Shown one piece after another: positions 33,401 through 41,746 of a stretch of 64,000 nucleotides of DNA; within the stretch, counting starts at the first letter, position 1; every line of letters begins with the position of its first letter. The DNA is from Bacteroidaceae bacterium. GTDB taxonomy: Bacteria > Bacteroidota > Bacteroidia > Bacteroidales > Bacteroidaceae. Both the position numbers and the translations under genes were made by a program. The notes below the pieces were generated by a model. The model saw nothing but the letters and a program-made list of their open reading frames with translations, did no database searches and was not told the origin of the DNA. Where the stretch lies: the NCBI GenBank assembly GCA_017619585.1, contig JAFZSA010000028.1, positions 1-64,000 of the forward strand, in the 5' to 3' direction.

Positions 33401-34390
33401 TTATTCCGGTTTATAGAAAATACGATTGGCTCCACTGGTAATCTTCACCAGTTCAGGGTGTTCTGCCGCAAAGGTATCTATATGCCTCATGCGCTTTTCC
33501 TGCAGAATCTCATCCACAGCAATCAGGATACCAGTTTCCTCAACATCACCAAATCCGTCATTGATAGCCGTACCAAACAACTTCATGGTAGGGCTCAGCC
33601 CCATATAGGCATTCACTAAAGGCGGAATGTTATAGCCCAAGGAACGCACTTCACTATTCAGAATTCTGTAGTCAGCCTTGAAGTCGTCCTCTATGAAGAT
33701 CTTCTCAAACTCCTTTGTATCATGCTCCAACTGAAGGGGCTGCATAGGGAATATCAGATTATCAGGATCAGGGAAATGCTTGTTCAGGAAATAGAGTATC
33801 ATGTCACGTGCCTTACGGTCGTAACTGGGATACATGGTGAACTTACCAAAGAGGTAACGAACAGAAGGCTCTATTACCACAATGGCCCCCAATCCATCCC
33901 ACAGGTTATCAAGGGCAAAAATACCCTTTCTGCCACGCAGGGTGCTCTGATACTCCAGTGTCACAAAGCTACGGCCTAACTCAATGGTCCAGGGAGCATA
34001 TTCCTTCAGGAACTTATCGCTAAAGCGGAACATATGACTGGTAGCCAGAATGGGCTGTCCGTCCTCGGCATATTTCCAGTCCTTGCCCAATATATATCGG
34101 TAACCACCTACGATCTCTTCTGCTTCAGGATCCCAAACCAGAATCTGCTTGTAGGGGTTCTCGCAGGTATCAAACTCATCCAAATCCAGGCTCTTGCCTG
34201 TACCGCCTCCTGCTGCACGGAATGCAATCTCGCGCAAACGACCTATCTCCCGCACTACATTAGGGGAGTCCTGCCATGTGACCACATACACCTCATTGCT
34301 GCTCTTGTTGGTCATGCGTAACTTCTTGTCAGGCGTCAGTTCCGCCTTTAATATCTCGCGTGGAATACTAGCAATAATCTCTTCCATCAT
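33401..34390 (-). CDS. glsB: GlsB-like N-acyltransferase (glycine lipid synthesis)
   Basis: A 329-residue GNAT-related acyltransferase of the OlsB/hemolysin-like type, with VGGYRYILG, SHMFRFSDKF and ELGRSFV as the acyl-carrier-protein-dependent core (about 100-160). In Bacteroides thetaiotaomicron the GlsB/GlsA pair makes N-acyl and N,O-diacyl glycine lipids; here the neighbouring gene is a PlsC-type O-acyltransferase overlapping by 4 bp, matching that pair. It probably attaches a hydroxy fatty acid to glycine at the inner membrane. Substrate choice (glycine versus ornithine) is inferred from this context. Confidence 0.85.
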   Translation of the reverse strand: MMEEIIASIPREILKAELTPDKKLRMTNKSSNEVYVVTWQDSPNVVREIGRLREIAFRAAGGGTGKSLDLDEFDTCENPYKQILVWDPEAEEIVGGYRYILGKDWKYAEDGQPILATSHMFRFSDKFLKEYAPWTIELGRSFVTLEYQSTLRGRKGIFALDNLWDGLGAIVVIEPSVRYLFGKFTMYPSYDRKARDMILYFLNKHFPDPDNLIFPMQPLQLEHDTKEFEKIFIEDDFKADYRILNSEVRSLGYNIPPLVNAYMGLSPTMKLFGTAINDGFGDVEETGILIAVDEILQEKRMRHIDTFAAEHPELVKITSGANRIFYKPE

Positions 34391-35208
34391 AATTCATATA
34401 CTTTATTCTGCACCCACTGTGCCCATTGCAACGGTGTTTGCGACTTATCAAATGTTTGCCATGCTATAGGCTTTCCTATCTTAACCGTATAAGTTTTTCC
34501 CTTACTGCGATACATCTCGTCAGGCAAAAGGATTTGTGCAAAGTTAGGCAGATGCATTTTCTTGCAGAAACGCGCCACCCTATAGAAGCGGTCCGTCAAC
34601 TGTCCTTCAAAGTGAACAGGAACCACATCCCGATGATGTTGTACGCTTTTAGCTATGAATGATTTGCTCCAGGCAATATCCCGAATCTGACCATCATCCA
34701 TCTTACGACTGCACAGACCGGCAGGGAACATTATCACATGATTATCACCCGAGAAGGCTCCCTCTACCATTGCCGGAAAGTTCCTTCCATTCTTTCCCAA
34801 TTTGTTGATGGGAACACACAACGGAGCCAAGCCTTCCAGGCTCATCAGCAGATCATTTACCAGATACTTTATCTTACCATCATACTGTTCACCTATCACC
34901 CAGCCTAATGTTACGCCATCTACAGCTCCAAGGGGATGATTGCACACAAACGTGTAATAACGCCCATCGGCAGGCAGATTCTCTCGGCCTTCAACATTCA
35001 CATTAGCCCCCAGATACTCTATGCAGTGCTTGCAGAAATCCACACCTACATATCCCTGACGCAAATAAGTATTGATGAATTCCTGATGGATAATACGCTT
35101 CAGCAAGTCGATAAGAAAATGCGGAATATACTTTGACTTACTACCCGCTTTCTTGCGGATAATATCATCAATATCAATTTCCTTGATAGTATGCTCTTGC
35201 AATGCCAT
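34387..35208 (-). CDS. glsA: GlsA-like O-acyltransferase (PlsC family)
   Basis: A 273-residue acyltransferase of the lysophospholipid acyltransferase superfamily. The acceptor motif is His91-x5-Asp97 (CNHPLGAVDG), one residue longer than the usual Hx4D, and FPAGLCSRK corresponds to the second motif. It should add the second, ester-linked acyl chain to N-acyl glycine made by the neighbouring GlsB-like enzyme. The two genes overlap by 4 bp and head a run that continues to dgt and dut. Confidence 0.85.
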   Translation of the reverse strand: MALQEHTIKEIDIDDIIRKKAGSKSKYIPHFLIDLLKRIIHQEFINTYLRQGYVGVDFCKHCIEYLGANVNVEGRENLPADGRYYTFVCNHPLGAVDGVTLGWVIGEQYDGKIKYLVNDLLMSLEGLAPLCVPINKLGKNGRNFPAMVEGAFSGDNHVIMFPAGLCSRKMDDGQIRDIAWSKSFIAKSVQHHRDVVPVHFEGQLTDRFYRVARFCKKMHLPNFAQILLPDEMYRSKGKTYTVKIGKPIAWQTFDKSQTPLQWAQWVQNKVYEL

Positions 35209-35213
35209 TGGCT

Positions 35214-35573
35214 TCAGTTAATTGTAATAGGACGATTGTTAATAAAGTAATGTCCGCGCGGCAGTCCGTTCAGCCAGTTTACACCTTTGTTCAGGCGGAC
35301 TACCATGTAGAAAGCACCCGAACTGGTATATATAGGAAGAATCTGGTTATGGTCGCTCTGTATCTGAACAGCTCTGCCACTGGTGTGGATTTTAACAGGA
35401 AATGTTGAGCAGCTCATGCGCCCAGTCTGACCAAAATCCTGTATTTTTTCAACAAGCGTAGTTGTATCAGGCTTTGCCACCACACGTTTTCTACGCATAG
35501 AAGCCCCTATTGGCAGCAACACCAACAGCGCAACCGACAAAACAATCAAACGTACAACTAAGCGTTTAAACAT
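35214..35573 (-). CDS. Small envelope protein of unknown function
   Basis: A 119-residue product with one N-terminal hydrophobic segment (about 4-24, RLVVRLIVLSVALLVLLPIGA) that can be a signal anchor, then a basic patch (RRKRVV) and a soluble beta-rich tail ending in PRGHYFINNRPITIN. I do not recognise a family. It has its own strong promoter and ends 5 bp before glsA, so it may be the first gene of the glycine-lipid/nucleotide-pool unit. Confidence 0.7.
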   Translation of the reverse strand: MFKRLVVRLIVLSVALLVLLPIGASMRRKRVVAKPDTTTLVEKIQDFGQTGRMSCSTFPVKIHTSGRAVQIQSDHNQILPIYTSSGAFYMVVRLNKGVNWLNGLPRGHYFINNRPITIN

Positions 35574-35600
35574 AAAATCCTATTACACCTTTACGAATTA

Positions 35601-35632
35601 CAAAAGTACACCTTTTACATCAAAAGGACAAA
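35601..35632 (-). promoter_or_regulatory. Promoter of the small envelope protein/glsA unit
   Basis: Minus-strand -7 TACTTTTG (35601-35608) and -33 TTTG (35629-35632) with 20 bp between. Confidence 0.8.
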
Positions 35633-35671
35633 TATTTTACACGAAATATATTCTAATCTACATAATTTGGC

Positions 35672-35679
35672 TATCTTTG
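35672..35679 (+). promoter_or_regulatory. -7 element of the AraC-type membrane regulator
   Basis: TATCTTTG fits TAnnTTTG, 27 bp before the ATG at 35707. No TTTG at the right distance, so the promoter may need an activator. Confidence 0.5.
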
Positions 35680-35706
35680 CGCAAAATCTAACAACTGTTA
35701 ACAAGA

Positions 35707-36831
35707 ATGAATTCCAACACAATACTATTAATATTGGCCTGTAGTGCCACAGCCCATCTTGTCGTAAGCGCAACAACCGCTATATATGCCAGGCATAAAG
35801 TCCAATATCTGTGCCTGGCATGGGTAAACGGCATCTTCGGGTTCTTATTGGCTGCCGTTGCTTCCATTAGCGACTTGATTGCCACGGGCGAACCCGGCAT
35901 TATGCACCCCGCCATGATTCTCCCCCTCTTGTGCGGTGTTTACCTGCAAAGTATCTTCCCGCTTAGCATTCCCATGCCAGGTTTCCTGCAGGCAAAACGT
36001 ATGATCAAATATGCCAGACCCGTCATAGCGCTGATAGCTGTATATTCCATAGCCAGACTGATGGGCAGCCACATAATAATCATGCATAACTTCCAGGAGG
36101 TATTTCAGAATCTCCTGTCCAGTGATGTCCTCCTACGAATCCTTGCCCTTGGAATCAGTATTTATTACATCACCAACATCTTCCTGCTTCCAAAGCGAAT
36201 GGTTCATAAGACAGATATCCCAAGTTACCTGATTGGCTATTGCGTATGCCTGGGATTCTCGGTTGTTTTCTTCAGTGTTGTTTCTGTATTCTACAACCCA
36301 AAGGCACTCATGATTTACATTATTATCTTCACGCTTCTGAACATCTACCTGGCATTCCGCACCTTAGAGGAAATGGCCATCCACTTGCCACAGCCGGCAA
36401 TGGTTCAGGTAGAAGAGGAACCCACCGAGGATATTGTTGAGAGAGCTGCCAAGGAAGACTTCAATGAAGCCAACCTGTTACGTTTCAAACGCATAGAATT
36501 CTGGATGCAGAACCACAAGGAAGAGTGGACCGACAACACCTTCGGTCGTGATCGCCTTTGCGAGGCCGTAGGCTACAACAGGCATCTGCTACTTCAGAGT
36601 ATTCGTAGCCAAGGGTACTACAATGTACACGAATACATTAACCGGTACCGCATTGAGGAGCTGAAACGTCTTATCACAAAGGGGAAGATTACTGCGTTGG
36701 GAGAAACCACGGACGCAGGCTTCGGCACCATCCAGACCGCCCGCTCCTGCTTCCTTAAGATGGAAGGCATCACCCTTGACGAATATTGGAACGAAAAGAA
36801 AAGAAACAGCCAAGCTATAGCAAGGGAGTAG
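35707..36831 (+). CDS. Membrane-embedded AraC-type transcription regulator
   Basis: A 374-residue protein with about six or seven membrane segments in residues 5-225, a short acidic linker (EEEPTEDIVERAAKEDF), and a C-terminal AraC/XylS-like helix-turn-helix region (about 255-360): FGRDRLCEAVGYNRHLLLQSIRS, NVHEYINRYRIEELKRLI and GFGTIQTARSCFLKMEGITLDEYW. It would sense a membrane or external signal and act directly on DNA from the membrane; no target is identified. The last residues run into an 11-bp tandem repeat that includes the stop codon. A related layout exists in other Bacteroidales regulators. Confidence 0.85.
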   Translation: MNSNTILLILACSATAHLVVSATTAIYARHKVQYLCLAWVNGIFGFLLAAVASISDLIATGEPGIMHPAMILPLLCGVYLQSIFPLSIPMPGFLQAKRMIKYARPVIALIAVYSIARLMGSHIIIMHNFQEVFQNLLSSDVLLRILALGISIYYITNIFLLPKRMVHKTDIPSYLIGYCVCLGFSVVFFSVVSVFYNPKALMIYIIIFTLLNIYLAFRTLEEMAIHLPQPAMVQVEEEPTEDIVERAAKEDFNEANLLRFKRIEFWMQNHKEEWTDNTFGRDRLCEAVGYNRHLLLQSIRSQGYYNVHEYINRYRIEELKRLITKGKITALGETTDAGFGTIQTARSCFLKMEGITLDEYWNEKKRNSQAIARE

Positions 36832-36859
36832 CAAGGGAGTAGCAAGGGAGTAGCAAGGG
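36819..36859. repeat. 11-bp tandem repeat, 3.7 copies
   Basis: AGCAAGGGAGT three times plus AGCAAGGG. The first copy supplies the last codons and TAG stop of the AraC-type regulator; later copies would give further TAG stops in the same frame only at intervals of 33 bp. Confidence 0.9.
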
Positions 36860-37009
36860 CCTAAAAAGGGCGTTCGTATATCGTGCAGATAGGGAACGGA
36901 TAGGGTGCTGATAATATAAGAAAATCTCCTATCTACTTTTCCGGTCCATAAAGCCACCATCAAGCAGACAGGAGATTGTTATAATCTATCTCTTCTGGTC
37001 AGGAAGAGA

Positions 37010-37031
37010 ATTAAGTCACAACGGACTTAAT
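37010..37031 (-). terminator. Hairpin overlapping the stop of the 51-residue peptide gene
   Basis: Arms ATTAAGTC (37010-37017) and GACTTAAT (37024-37031) with a 6-nt loop. Read on the minus strand it starts within the last codon and is followed by a moderately T-rich stretch, so it is a possible weak terminator. Confidence 0.4.
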
Positions 37032-37182
37032 CCTCATCTTCCCATATCTTCCAATCAGAATTTTCCTTAGTCAAAACCTCAGCATTGGGGTCAGCATTAC
37101 CGTCCATAAGTGAAACGGCCATAATATTCTGAACTTCCGCCTCGTTAACAAGCGATACAGGTGTGCAATAAATCTTTTTCAT
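37027..37182 (-). CDS. 51-residue acidic peptide ending in DW-x2-WEDED (family member B)
   Basis: A 52-codon frame starting 3 bp after the stop of the tail-bearing PCMD/Ig-like gene. The product begins MKKIYCTPVS, has a hydrophobic centre (NIMAVSLMD), and ends EVLTKENSDWKIWEDED. It matches the peptide at 22426-22578 at MKK-x-Y, at AVS(I/L)xD and over the last about 17 residues. Both copies directly follow a large secreted protein with a type IX-like tail. No known family is recognised and no function is assigned; the near-overlap with the upstream stop suggests translational coupling. Confidence 0.78.
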   Translation of the reverse strand: MKKIYCTPVSLVNEAEVQNIMAVSLMDGNADPNAEVLTKENSDWKIWEDED

Positions 37183-37185
37183 ATT

Positions 37186-39105
37186 TTACTTAATAACCTT
37201 TTTACCATTAATAATATATATACCATTCTTTTTAGAGTTGACAAGTTGACGAGTCGACAAGTTGACAAGTCGACCGGAAAGGTCATAAATTACTCTCTCG
37301 TCATTGGAGAGGGCTGGGCTGAGGCTTATGCCAGTAGCTTCTTCCGCATCCTTTTTATTAAAGTATAACACCTTGGTTTTATAATTCTGAACGGTAAGAT
37401 AAGCATGGTTAGCCTTTACTGTGGGCTGCTCACCTGCAACAACCTGATACATGCCAACCACTCCGTCAATATTCTGCAGAACATAGCTTCCTACAGGAGC
37501 TTCAGTATCAGCATAAACACCTGTGAGCATGCCAGCCTCAGCTGCAGCCGGAGCAGCTACGCCATAGGCAGTAAAGCTCTTAGCACCATCACCAGACAAC
37601 ACGACAGGAGTATTGGCAGGAATAACATCCTTAACATCTGCCATATCAAGTGAAGTGTCCTCGTTAACACCCTGAACGGTATAAGCCTTCATACCATAAG
37701 GTACATTTACATCGAAGGGAGCGCAGAAGGTAGCATACTTGGCATCTGTCATAACTACAGGAGCCTCATCGTATTCTGTATCATACAAGAGTTCAATATC
37801 ATCAACGTACAAGTGATCGCCAGTCTGTCCCTGACCGGGATCTGCATTGGTGGCAAGGTTCACGATAATGTAGAACTGACCGTTAGCAACATTGCAAGTC
37901 TTCTCGAAGGGAGCAGTAATCTCTACCCATTCTCCATTGGTAGTCGGGAAGTCGTATCTAGCCTTTGCAATAACATGAGACTTCTCCTCGGCAGACTCAT
38001 AAGAGGGATCACTATAAGTGATGTAGTTACAATTGTCGTGCACAACGGCCTCCATGTGCGCATTGGGGTGCTGAGCATTTGCAGCAGCAGGTACGAACTT
38101 AGCCCAGAAACGGATTGCAGTAGGAATCTTAGAGAGCGTCTCGCTCTTCTTTGCATCAGAGGTCTTGCTGAAGTTGTAGTTACCCTTGTCAGCAGCCGTA
38201 GCAGCACCTGCATTGATACAACCTGTTGTAAGGTTACCTTGAGCAACAACACCAAGAACACTTCTAGACCAGATATCAGCACAATAGAGACCATTGCTAC
38301 CAGGGCGATGATCCTCTGCCATCTGAATCTGCTGAGCACTGGAGAAACCTGACAAGCTTCCCTCACTTGTCTCAAAGGAGTTCCAGTTAGCGGGAGCATG
38401 ATTACTACCAGTTACATTACTCCAATCCTCAAAGTCGCCATTACCAATCTGAGTAATACCAGCTGCAGAGTTGTCTATAACAGTAACAACGTATGTAATA
38501 TCCTCAAAATCCTGCGCAGAAACAGTTATCTTAGAAGAACCGGCTGCCACAGGCGTAATCTTGCCTTCCGCATCTACAGTGGCGACAGTCTCGTTACTGG
38601 AGGTGTATGTGGGAGTTACACCCTCCACTTTCATGCCATCATTGGCAGCAGCCTCATCACCAACATTCATATATACATGATTCTTGGAACACATAAATAT
38701 ACGGCCCGTGAATTTAGCATAGTAAACCTTTGAGGCAGGAGAATCTGCAGTCGCCTTTATTGTAGCCTTAAACAATGTCTCTGTTGATACCGCATCTCCC
38801 GTACAACCTTCATTGTCAAACCAACCCAGGAATTCTGCCTCGCCAGTGGGCTGTGCATACAGATAGTAGGTATGCGTAGGCGCACTCTGCTGGTTATCAG
38901 CTCCGGATTCGGCTGTAGACTCTGCAGCATACTTTGGCGTATCGGTCTGATTCTTGTAACTAACATAAACCTTTCCTTCACCAACTGACTTGGCTGTCAT
39001 CTTGGAGAAGTAATCGCTGTTGGCATTTGCCGACAGACTAAACATGGTGAACATCACCACAAACAAGCTAAAAAACCTTGAATAAAAAAATCTACTCATA
39101 ATCAC
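37186..39105 (-). CDS. Secreted Ig-like/PCMD-type protein with type IX-like tail
   Basis: A 639-residue protein with signal peptide (about 1-28). In order: an N-terminal region (about 35-135) with an InlB/SH3-like feel, a bacterial Ig2-like domain (about 140-215, ending VAAGSSKITVSAQ), a PCMD or carbohydrate-binding beta-sandwich (about 220-435; NGDFEDWSN at its start, LYVDDIELLYD at its end), a further region (about 440-590) shared in style with the BspA/phosphatase protein, and a tail (IYDLSGRLVN, GIYIINGKKVIK). An 8-bp repeat is inserted in the tail linker. It ends the downstream surface operon, followed only by the 51-residue peptide. Confidence 0.8.
   Translation of the reverse strand: MIMSRFFYSRFFSLFVVMFTMFSLSANANSDYFSKMTAKSVGEGKVYVSYKNQTDTPKYAAESTAESGADNQQSAPTHTYYLYAQPTGEAEFLGWFDNEGCTGDAVSTETLFKATIKATADSPASKVYYAKFTGRIFMCSKNHVYMNVGDEAAANDGMKVEGVTPTYTSSNETVATVDAEGKITPVAAGSSKITVSAQDFEDITYVVTVIDNSAAGITQIGNGDFEDWSNVTGSNHAPANWNSFETSEGSLSGFSSAQQIQMAEDHRPGSNGLYCADIWSRSVLGVVAQGNLTTGCINAGAATAADKGNYNFSKTSDAKKSETLSKIPTAIRFWAKFVPAAANAQHPNAHMEAVVHDNCNYITYSDPSYESAEEKSHVIAKARYDFPTTNGEWVEITAPFEKTCNVANGQFYIIVNLATNADPGQGQTGDHLYVDDIELLYDTEYDEAPVVMTDAKYATFCAPFDVNVPYGMKAYTVQGVNEDTSLDMADVKDVIPANTPVVLSGDGAKSFTAYGVAAPAAAEAGMLTGVYADTEAPVGSYVLQNIDGVVGMYQVVAGEQPTVKANHAYLTVQNYKTKVLYFNKKDAEEATGISLSPALSNDERVIYDLSGRLVNLSTRQLVNSKKNGIYIINGKKVIK
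37236..37274. repeat. 8-bp tandem repeat inside a type IX-like tail
   Basis: AGTTGACA/AGTTGACG/AGTCGACA/AGTTGACA/AGTCGAC, about five copies, in frame within the 639-residue protein. It encodes the linker between SGRLV and KKNGIY. Confidence 0.88.
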
Positions 39106-39126
39106 TAAGTTAAAACTAATGTATAT

Positions 39127-40263
39127 TTATTTCTGACTTTTTAATCTAATTTCAACATTACATACAGCCATTGCCGTAGCAAGTACCAGATGAGCACTAT
39201 CCACTATCTGATGCGGGTAAACCAACATACCCAACACCCAGAAAAGGCATACTGAAGCAAAAGGCAATGCCCACCATCTTCTCCACTTCCAGAAAACGAA
39301 CGGGAGAGGACAGAAGGGGACTACAAACCAGTTCCACTGAGTGCAGGGCAAATCAGAGAACACCACCAGATACAGCACAAATGTCCCAAGCAGAAGACAA
39401 GGTACAAGCACAATACCTCTTAGCCATACATTCCGGAACCGCAGATTGATGAGAGCAACCGCCAGAATAATAAGCGAAACATAAAGAGGAGGGAACTCGG
39501 AAGGCATCACAACTCTGGTAGGCTGAAGCAGGACATTACACTCGCCCGTCAGCAACGGAGCGCCAAAAGCCTTAGCTCCTTGCAACACCTCTATCAGCTC
39601 CGTGGGCACAACCACCTTACGTTTATTATCTATGTCAAGGGTGTTTGCCTCACCCGTAACAAATGTGCAGACATAAATGTGGTTCCATTCGTTTACAATG
39701 CTGTCTCCGCCAATCTCCTTACGGGAGCGATTATACTTCTCGGGCCAAGGCGCATATTCCATGCTATCAGTACCTATTGCCTCCTCCAACCATCCGAGCA
39801 CAGAGACAGCACATCCGTGATTCATATAATCATATGGAATGGGGGTATAGTGCAAACGCTCGTCCATCTGCTGCCACAGACGCTGCTTCACACGGATGGG
39901 AAGATTCAGCACATACTCTTTCACTCCCCTGCCTTCAGCAACATATTGCTTTACATACTCATCAGTAGGAAGTGTGCGGACCGCCATCTTCAGCTTGCCG
40001 GCAAAGAAGCGCAAAACGTTGTGGGATGCATCCTCTGCCTCATAGCTGTATATATAATCAAGACCATACGTAGGACATTGCAAGCGCAAACAAGCATGTC
40101 CAAGGGCAGAATAAACATCATCGCCCGGGCTTGCCACACATACAGAAGCAATCACAAAGTCCTCTGCCGGTTGTTGGGCAACAACGGTGTCACCCTGAGC
40201 ATAGGAATGCAGGGGCAACAACATAAGAAGCCACAATACGTTGCAGAGAGCCTTCATAAACAA
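39127..40263 (-). CDS. DUF4105/Lnb-like membrane protein
   Basis: A 378-residue protein with signal peptide (1-22), a periplasmic domain (about 35-205) and about five C-terminal membrane segments (about 255-375). The domain has the DUF4105/Lnb N-terminal pattern: His56 in SALGHACLRL and Cys151 in MNHGCAVSV, a likely His/Cys thiol pair. Bacteroidales proteins of this family have been linked to lipoprotein N-acylation; whether this copy does that is not shown. Its place inside an operon of surface lipoproteins is suggestive. It lies 21 bp upstream of the tail-bearing protein gene. Confidence 0.82.
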   Translation of the reverse strand: MFMKALCNVLWLLMLLPLHSYAQGDTVVAQQPAEDFVIASVCVASPGDDVYSALGHACLRLQCPTYGLDYIYSYEAEDASHNVLRFFAGKLKMAVRTLPTDEYVKQYVAEGRGVKEYVLNLPIRVKQRLWQQMDERLHYTPIPYDYMNHGCAVSVLGWLEEAIGTDSMEYAPWPEKYNRSRKEIGGDSIVNEWNHIYVCTFVTGEANTLDIDNKRKVVVPTELIEVLQGAKAFGAPLLTGECNVLLQPTRVVMPSEFPPLYVSLIILAVALINLRFRNVWLRGIVLVPCLLLGTFVLYLVVFSDLPCTQWNWFVVPFCPLPFVFWKWRRWWALPFASVCLFWVLGMLVYPHQIVDSAHLVLATAMAVCNVEIRLKSQK

Positions 40264-40292
40264 CTATTCTACCTTATTTATTATATGTATGA

Positions 40293-40892
40293 TTAGAAGA
40301 GCACCTTCTTACCATTCACCACACAGATACCGCGTGTGGGCTTCGTAACCTTAGAACCGGAAATTGTGTAAACAGTAGCGTTGGACTTGGATTCAATGCC
40401 CTTAATGGCGCTCTCCTTATCAGTAAAGTCGCTACCCAACTGCACATACACTACCTGACCCATAACTTCCTGCATATCAATGTCTATCGTAACATAGAGC
40501 TTCTCTGCGTTCTTTTTGCCCTGAAGCTTCATAGGAATCTCGCCGAACACAGGTCCCATCCACATAGGAACGCCTTCCATATCACCAGGTTGGATGGTGA
40601 TAGAACCATCAAAACTGAAATGATCCAGTCCGTCAGTTCCCTTTGTTACAGGGATGTTTTCCATGATAATATTACCAACTGGAATATCTGTTTCGGCATT
40701 TGAGAGAAAGAAATTCTTGAGCTCGAAGTTGATAGTCTGATCACCGTTATCTACTACCGTTACACCTGTCATCTGTGGAGCAGAGCTCTCGCCATTGATT
40801 GTTACGACAAGCTGCTCGGTGTAGACTTTGCTATCAGCAAAAACTGCCACCGTAGCTAAAACACAGCATAAAGTAAGTAAAATTCTCTTCAT
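40293..40892 (-). CDS. Secreted calycin-like protein with type IX-like tail
   Basis: A 199-residue protein with signal peptide 1-19 (LCCVLATVAVFA), a beta-rich domain (about 22-155) with the pattern of Bacteroidetes calycin-like (lipocalin-related) proteins (VTVVDNGDQTINFELKNFFL, VGNIIMENIPV), and a tail (VYTISGSKVTK, GICVVNGKKVLF) with the spacing of type IX-like C-termini. A ligand-binding barrel is plausible; the ligand is unknown. It lies 14 bp after the barrel gene in the downstream surface operon. Confidence 0.8.
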   Translation of the reverse strand: MKRILLTLCCVLATVAVFADSKVYTEQLVVTINGESSAPQMTGVTVVDNGDQTINFELKNFFLSNAETDIPVGNIIMENIPVTKGTDGLDHFSFDGSITIQPGDMEGVPMWMGPVFGEIPMKLQGKKNAEKLYVTIDIDMQEVMGQVVYVQLGSDFTDKESAIKGIESKSNATVYTISGSKVTKPTRGICVVNGKKVLF

Positions 40893-40906
40893 AATCTTTT
40901 ATGTTA

Positions 40907-41698
40907 TTAATATCTGTAAGCTAAACCTATCGTTGCATAGATGGGATACATTCTGAATGCAACTGCATCAAAATCCTTTTCCCAAATATTGGTCATACCC
41001 CAATCCAACTTACCAAAGACATTCATATGCCTGCAAGCCTTCCAGTCGAAGCAGAATTCCAAGCCCACATTCCACTGCAGCATATTGTCAGAGAAATCAT
41101 ATGTTGCAGGATTATTGTGGTCAATATTCACCTTTTCGCCAGTTGGATCATCCACACGCAGATAGCCTATACCATCCTTGTTGTCATATACCTCACCACT
41201 GAAATTCCGTTTGAAATAGGTACTCAGATAAGGACCGAAGCTAAAGTTCCAACGGGGGGACATTCTAAGGGTTGCCATTACAGGCATTGTCATTCCCCAC
41301 ATATCAGTATTGGTAACATCCGTTCCCGTGAAATAGCCAGACATAGTGTTACCATCCATTGTCAGAGACATCTTGTAGTTCTTTACATCTGCACTCGTGT
41401 GGAATCCCTCGTAAAAGAAATGCCAACCCACACTGGCGCCCCATCGCTTACAAAACATCTTATAGACATCCGCACCTATTGTAGCGCCACCCTTTGGTGC
41501 AAACGTATTTATGGAACGCACCTCCTTTGGCAAAGGAATGGGAGAAGTACCGCCCAAGGTATAACCGGCACGAACAACAACTCCTGCGCCATCCATGCCC
41601 TTTGTCGGGCCCCATTTTTCCCATGAATCCTGAGCTTGTATTGTAGTTGCAGTTATAAGGGCAACCACAGCAAGAATATATTTCATTTTATTCATCAT
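40907..41698 (-). CDS. Outer-membrane beta-barrel protein (PorT-like)
   Basis: A 263-residue protein with signal peptide (about 1-23, AVVALITATTIQAQ) and alternating hydrophobic beta-strands ending in an aromatic residue (YPIYATIGLAYRY), typical of small outer-membrane barrels. It follows a PCMD lipoprotein gene, mirroring the barrel/PCMD neighbours at 53.6-56.2 kb. It may anchor or export partner surface proteins, but that is inference. Met2 or Met5 are possible starts. Confidence 0.82.
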   Translation of the reverse strand: MMNKMKYILAVVALITATTIQAQDSWEKWGPTKGMDGAGVVVRAGYTLGGTSPIPLPKEVRSINTFAPKGGATIGADVYKMFCKRWGASVGWHFFYEGFHTSADVKNYKMSLTMDGNTMSGYFTGTDVTNTDMWGMTMPVMATLRMSPRWNFSFGPYLSTYFKRNFSGEVYDNKDGIGYLRVDDPTGEKVNIDHNNPATYDFSDNMLQWNVGLEFCFDWKACRHMNVFGKLDWGMTNIWEKDFDAVAFRMYPIYATIGLAYRY

Positions 41699-41714
41699 TT
41701 CTCTTTATTCAATG

Positions 41715-41744
41715 TTTACGTTTACGTTATCGTTTACGTTCCCG
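41715..41744. repeat. 6-bp tandem repeat between PCMD and barrel genes
   Basis: TTTACG, TTTACG, TTATCG, TTTACG, TTCCCG fill most of the 48-bp gap. Same style as the 7- and 8-bp repeats elsewhere in the window. Confidence 0.8.
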
Positions 41745-41746
41745 TT

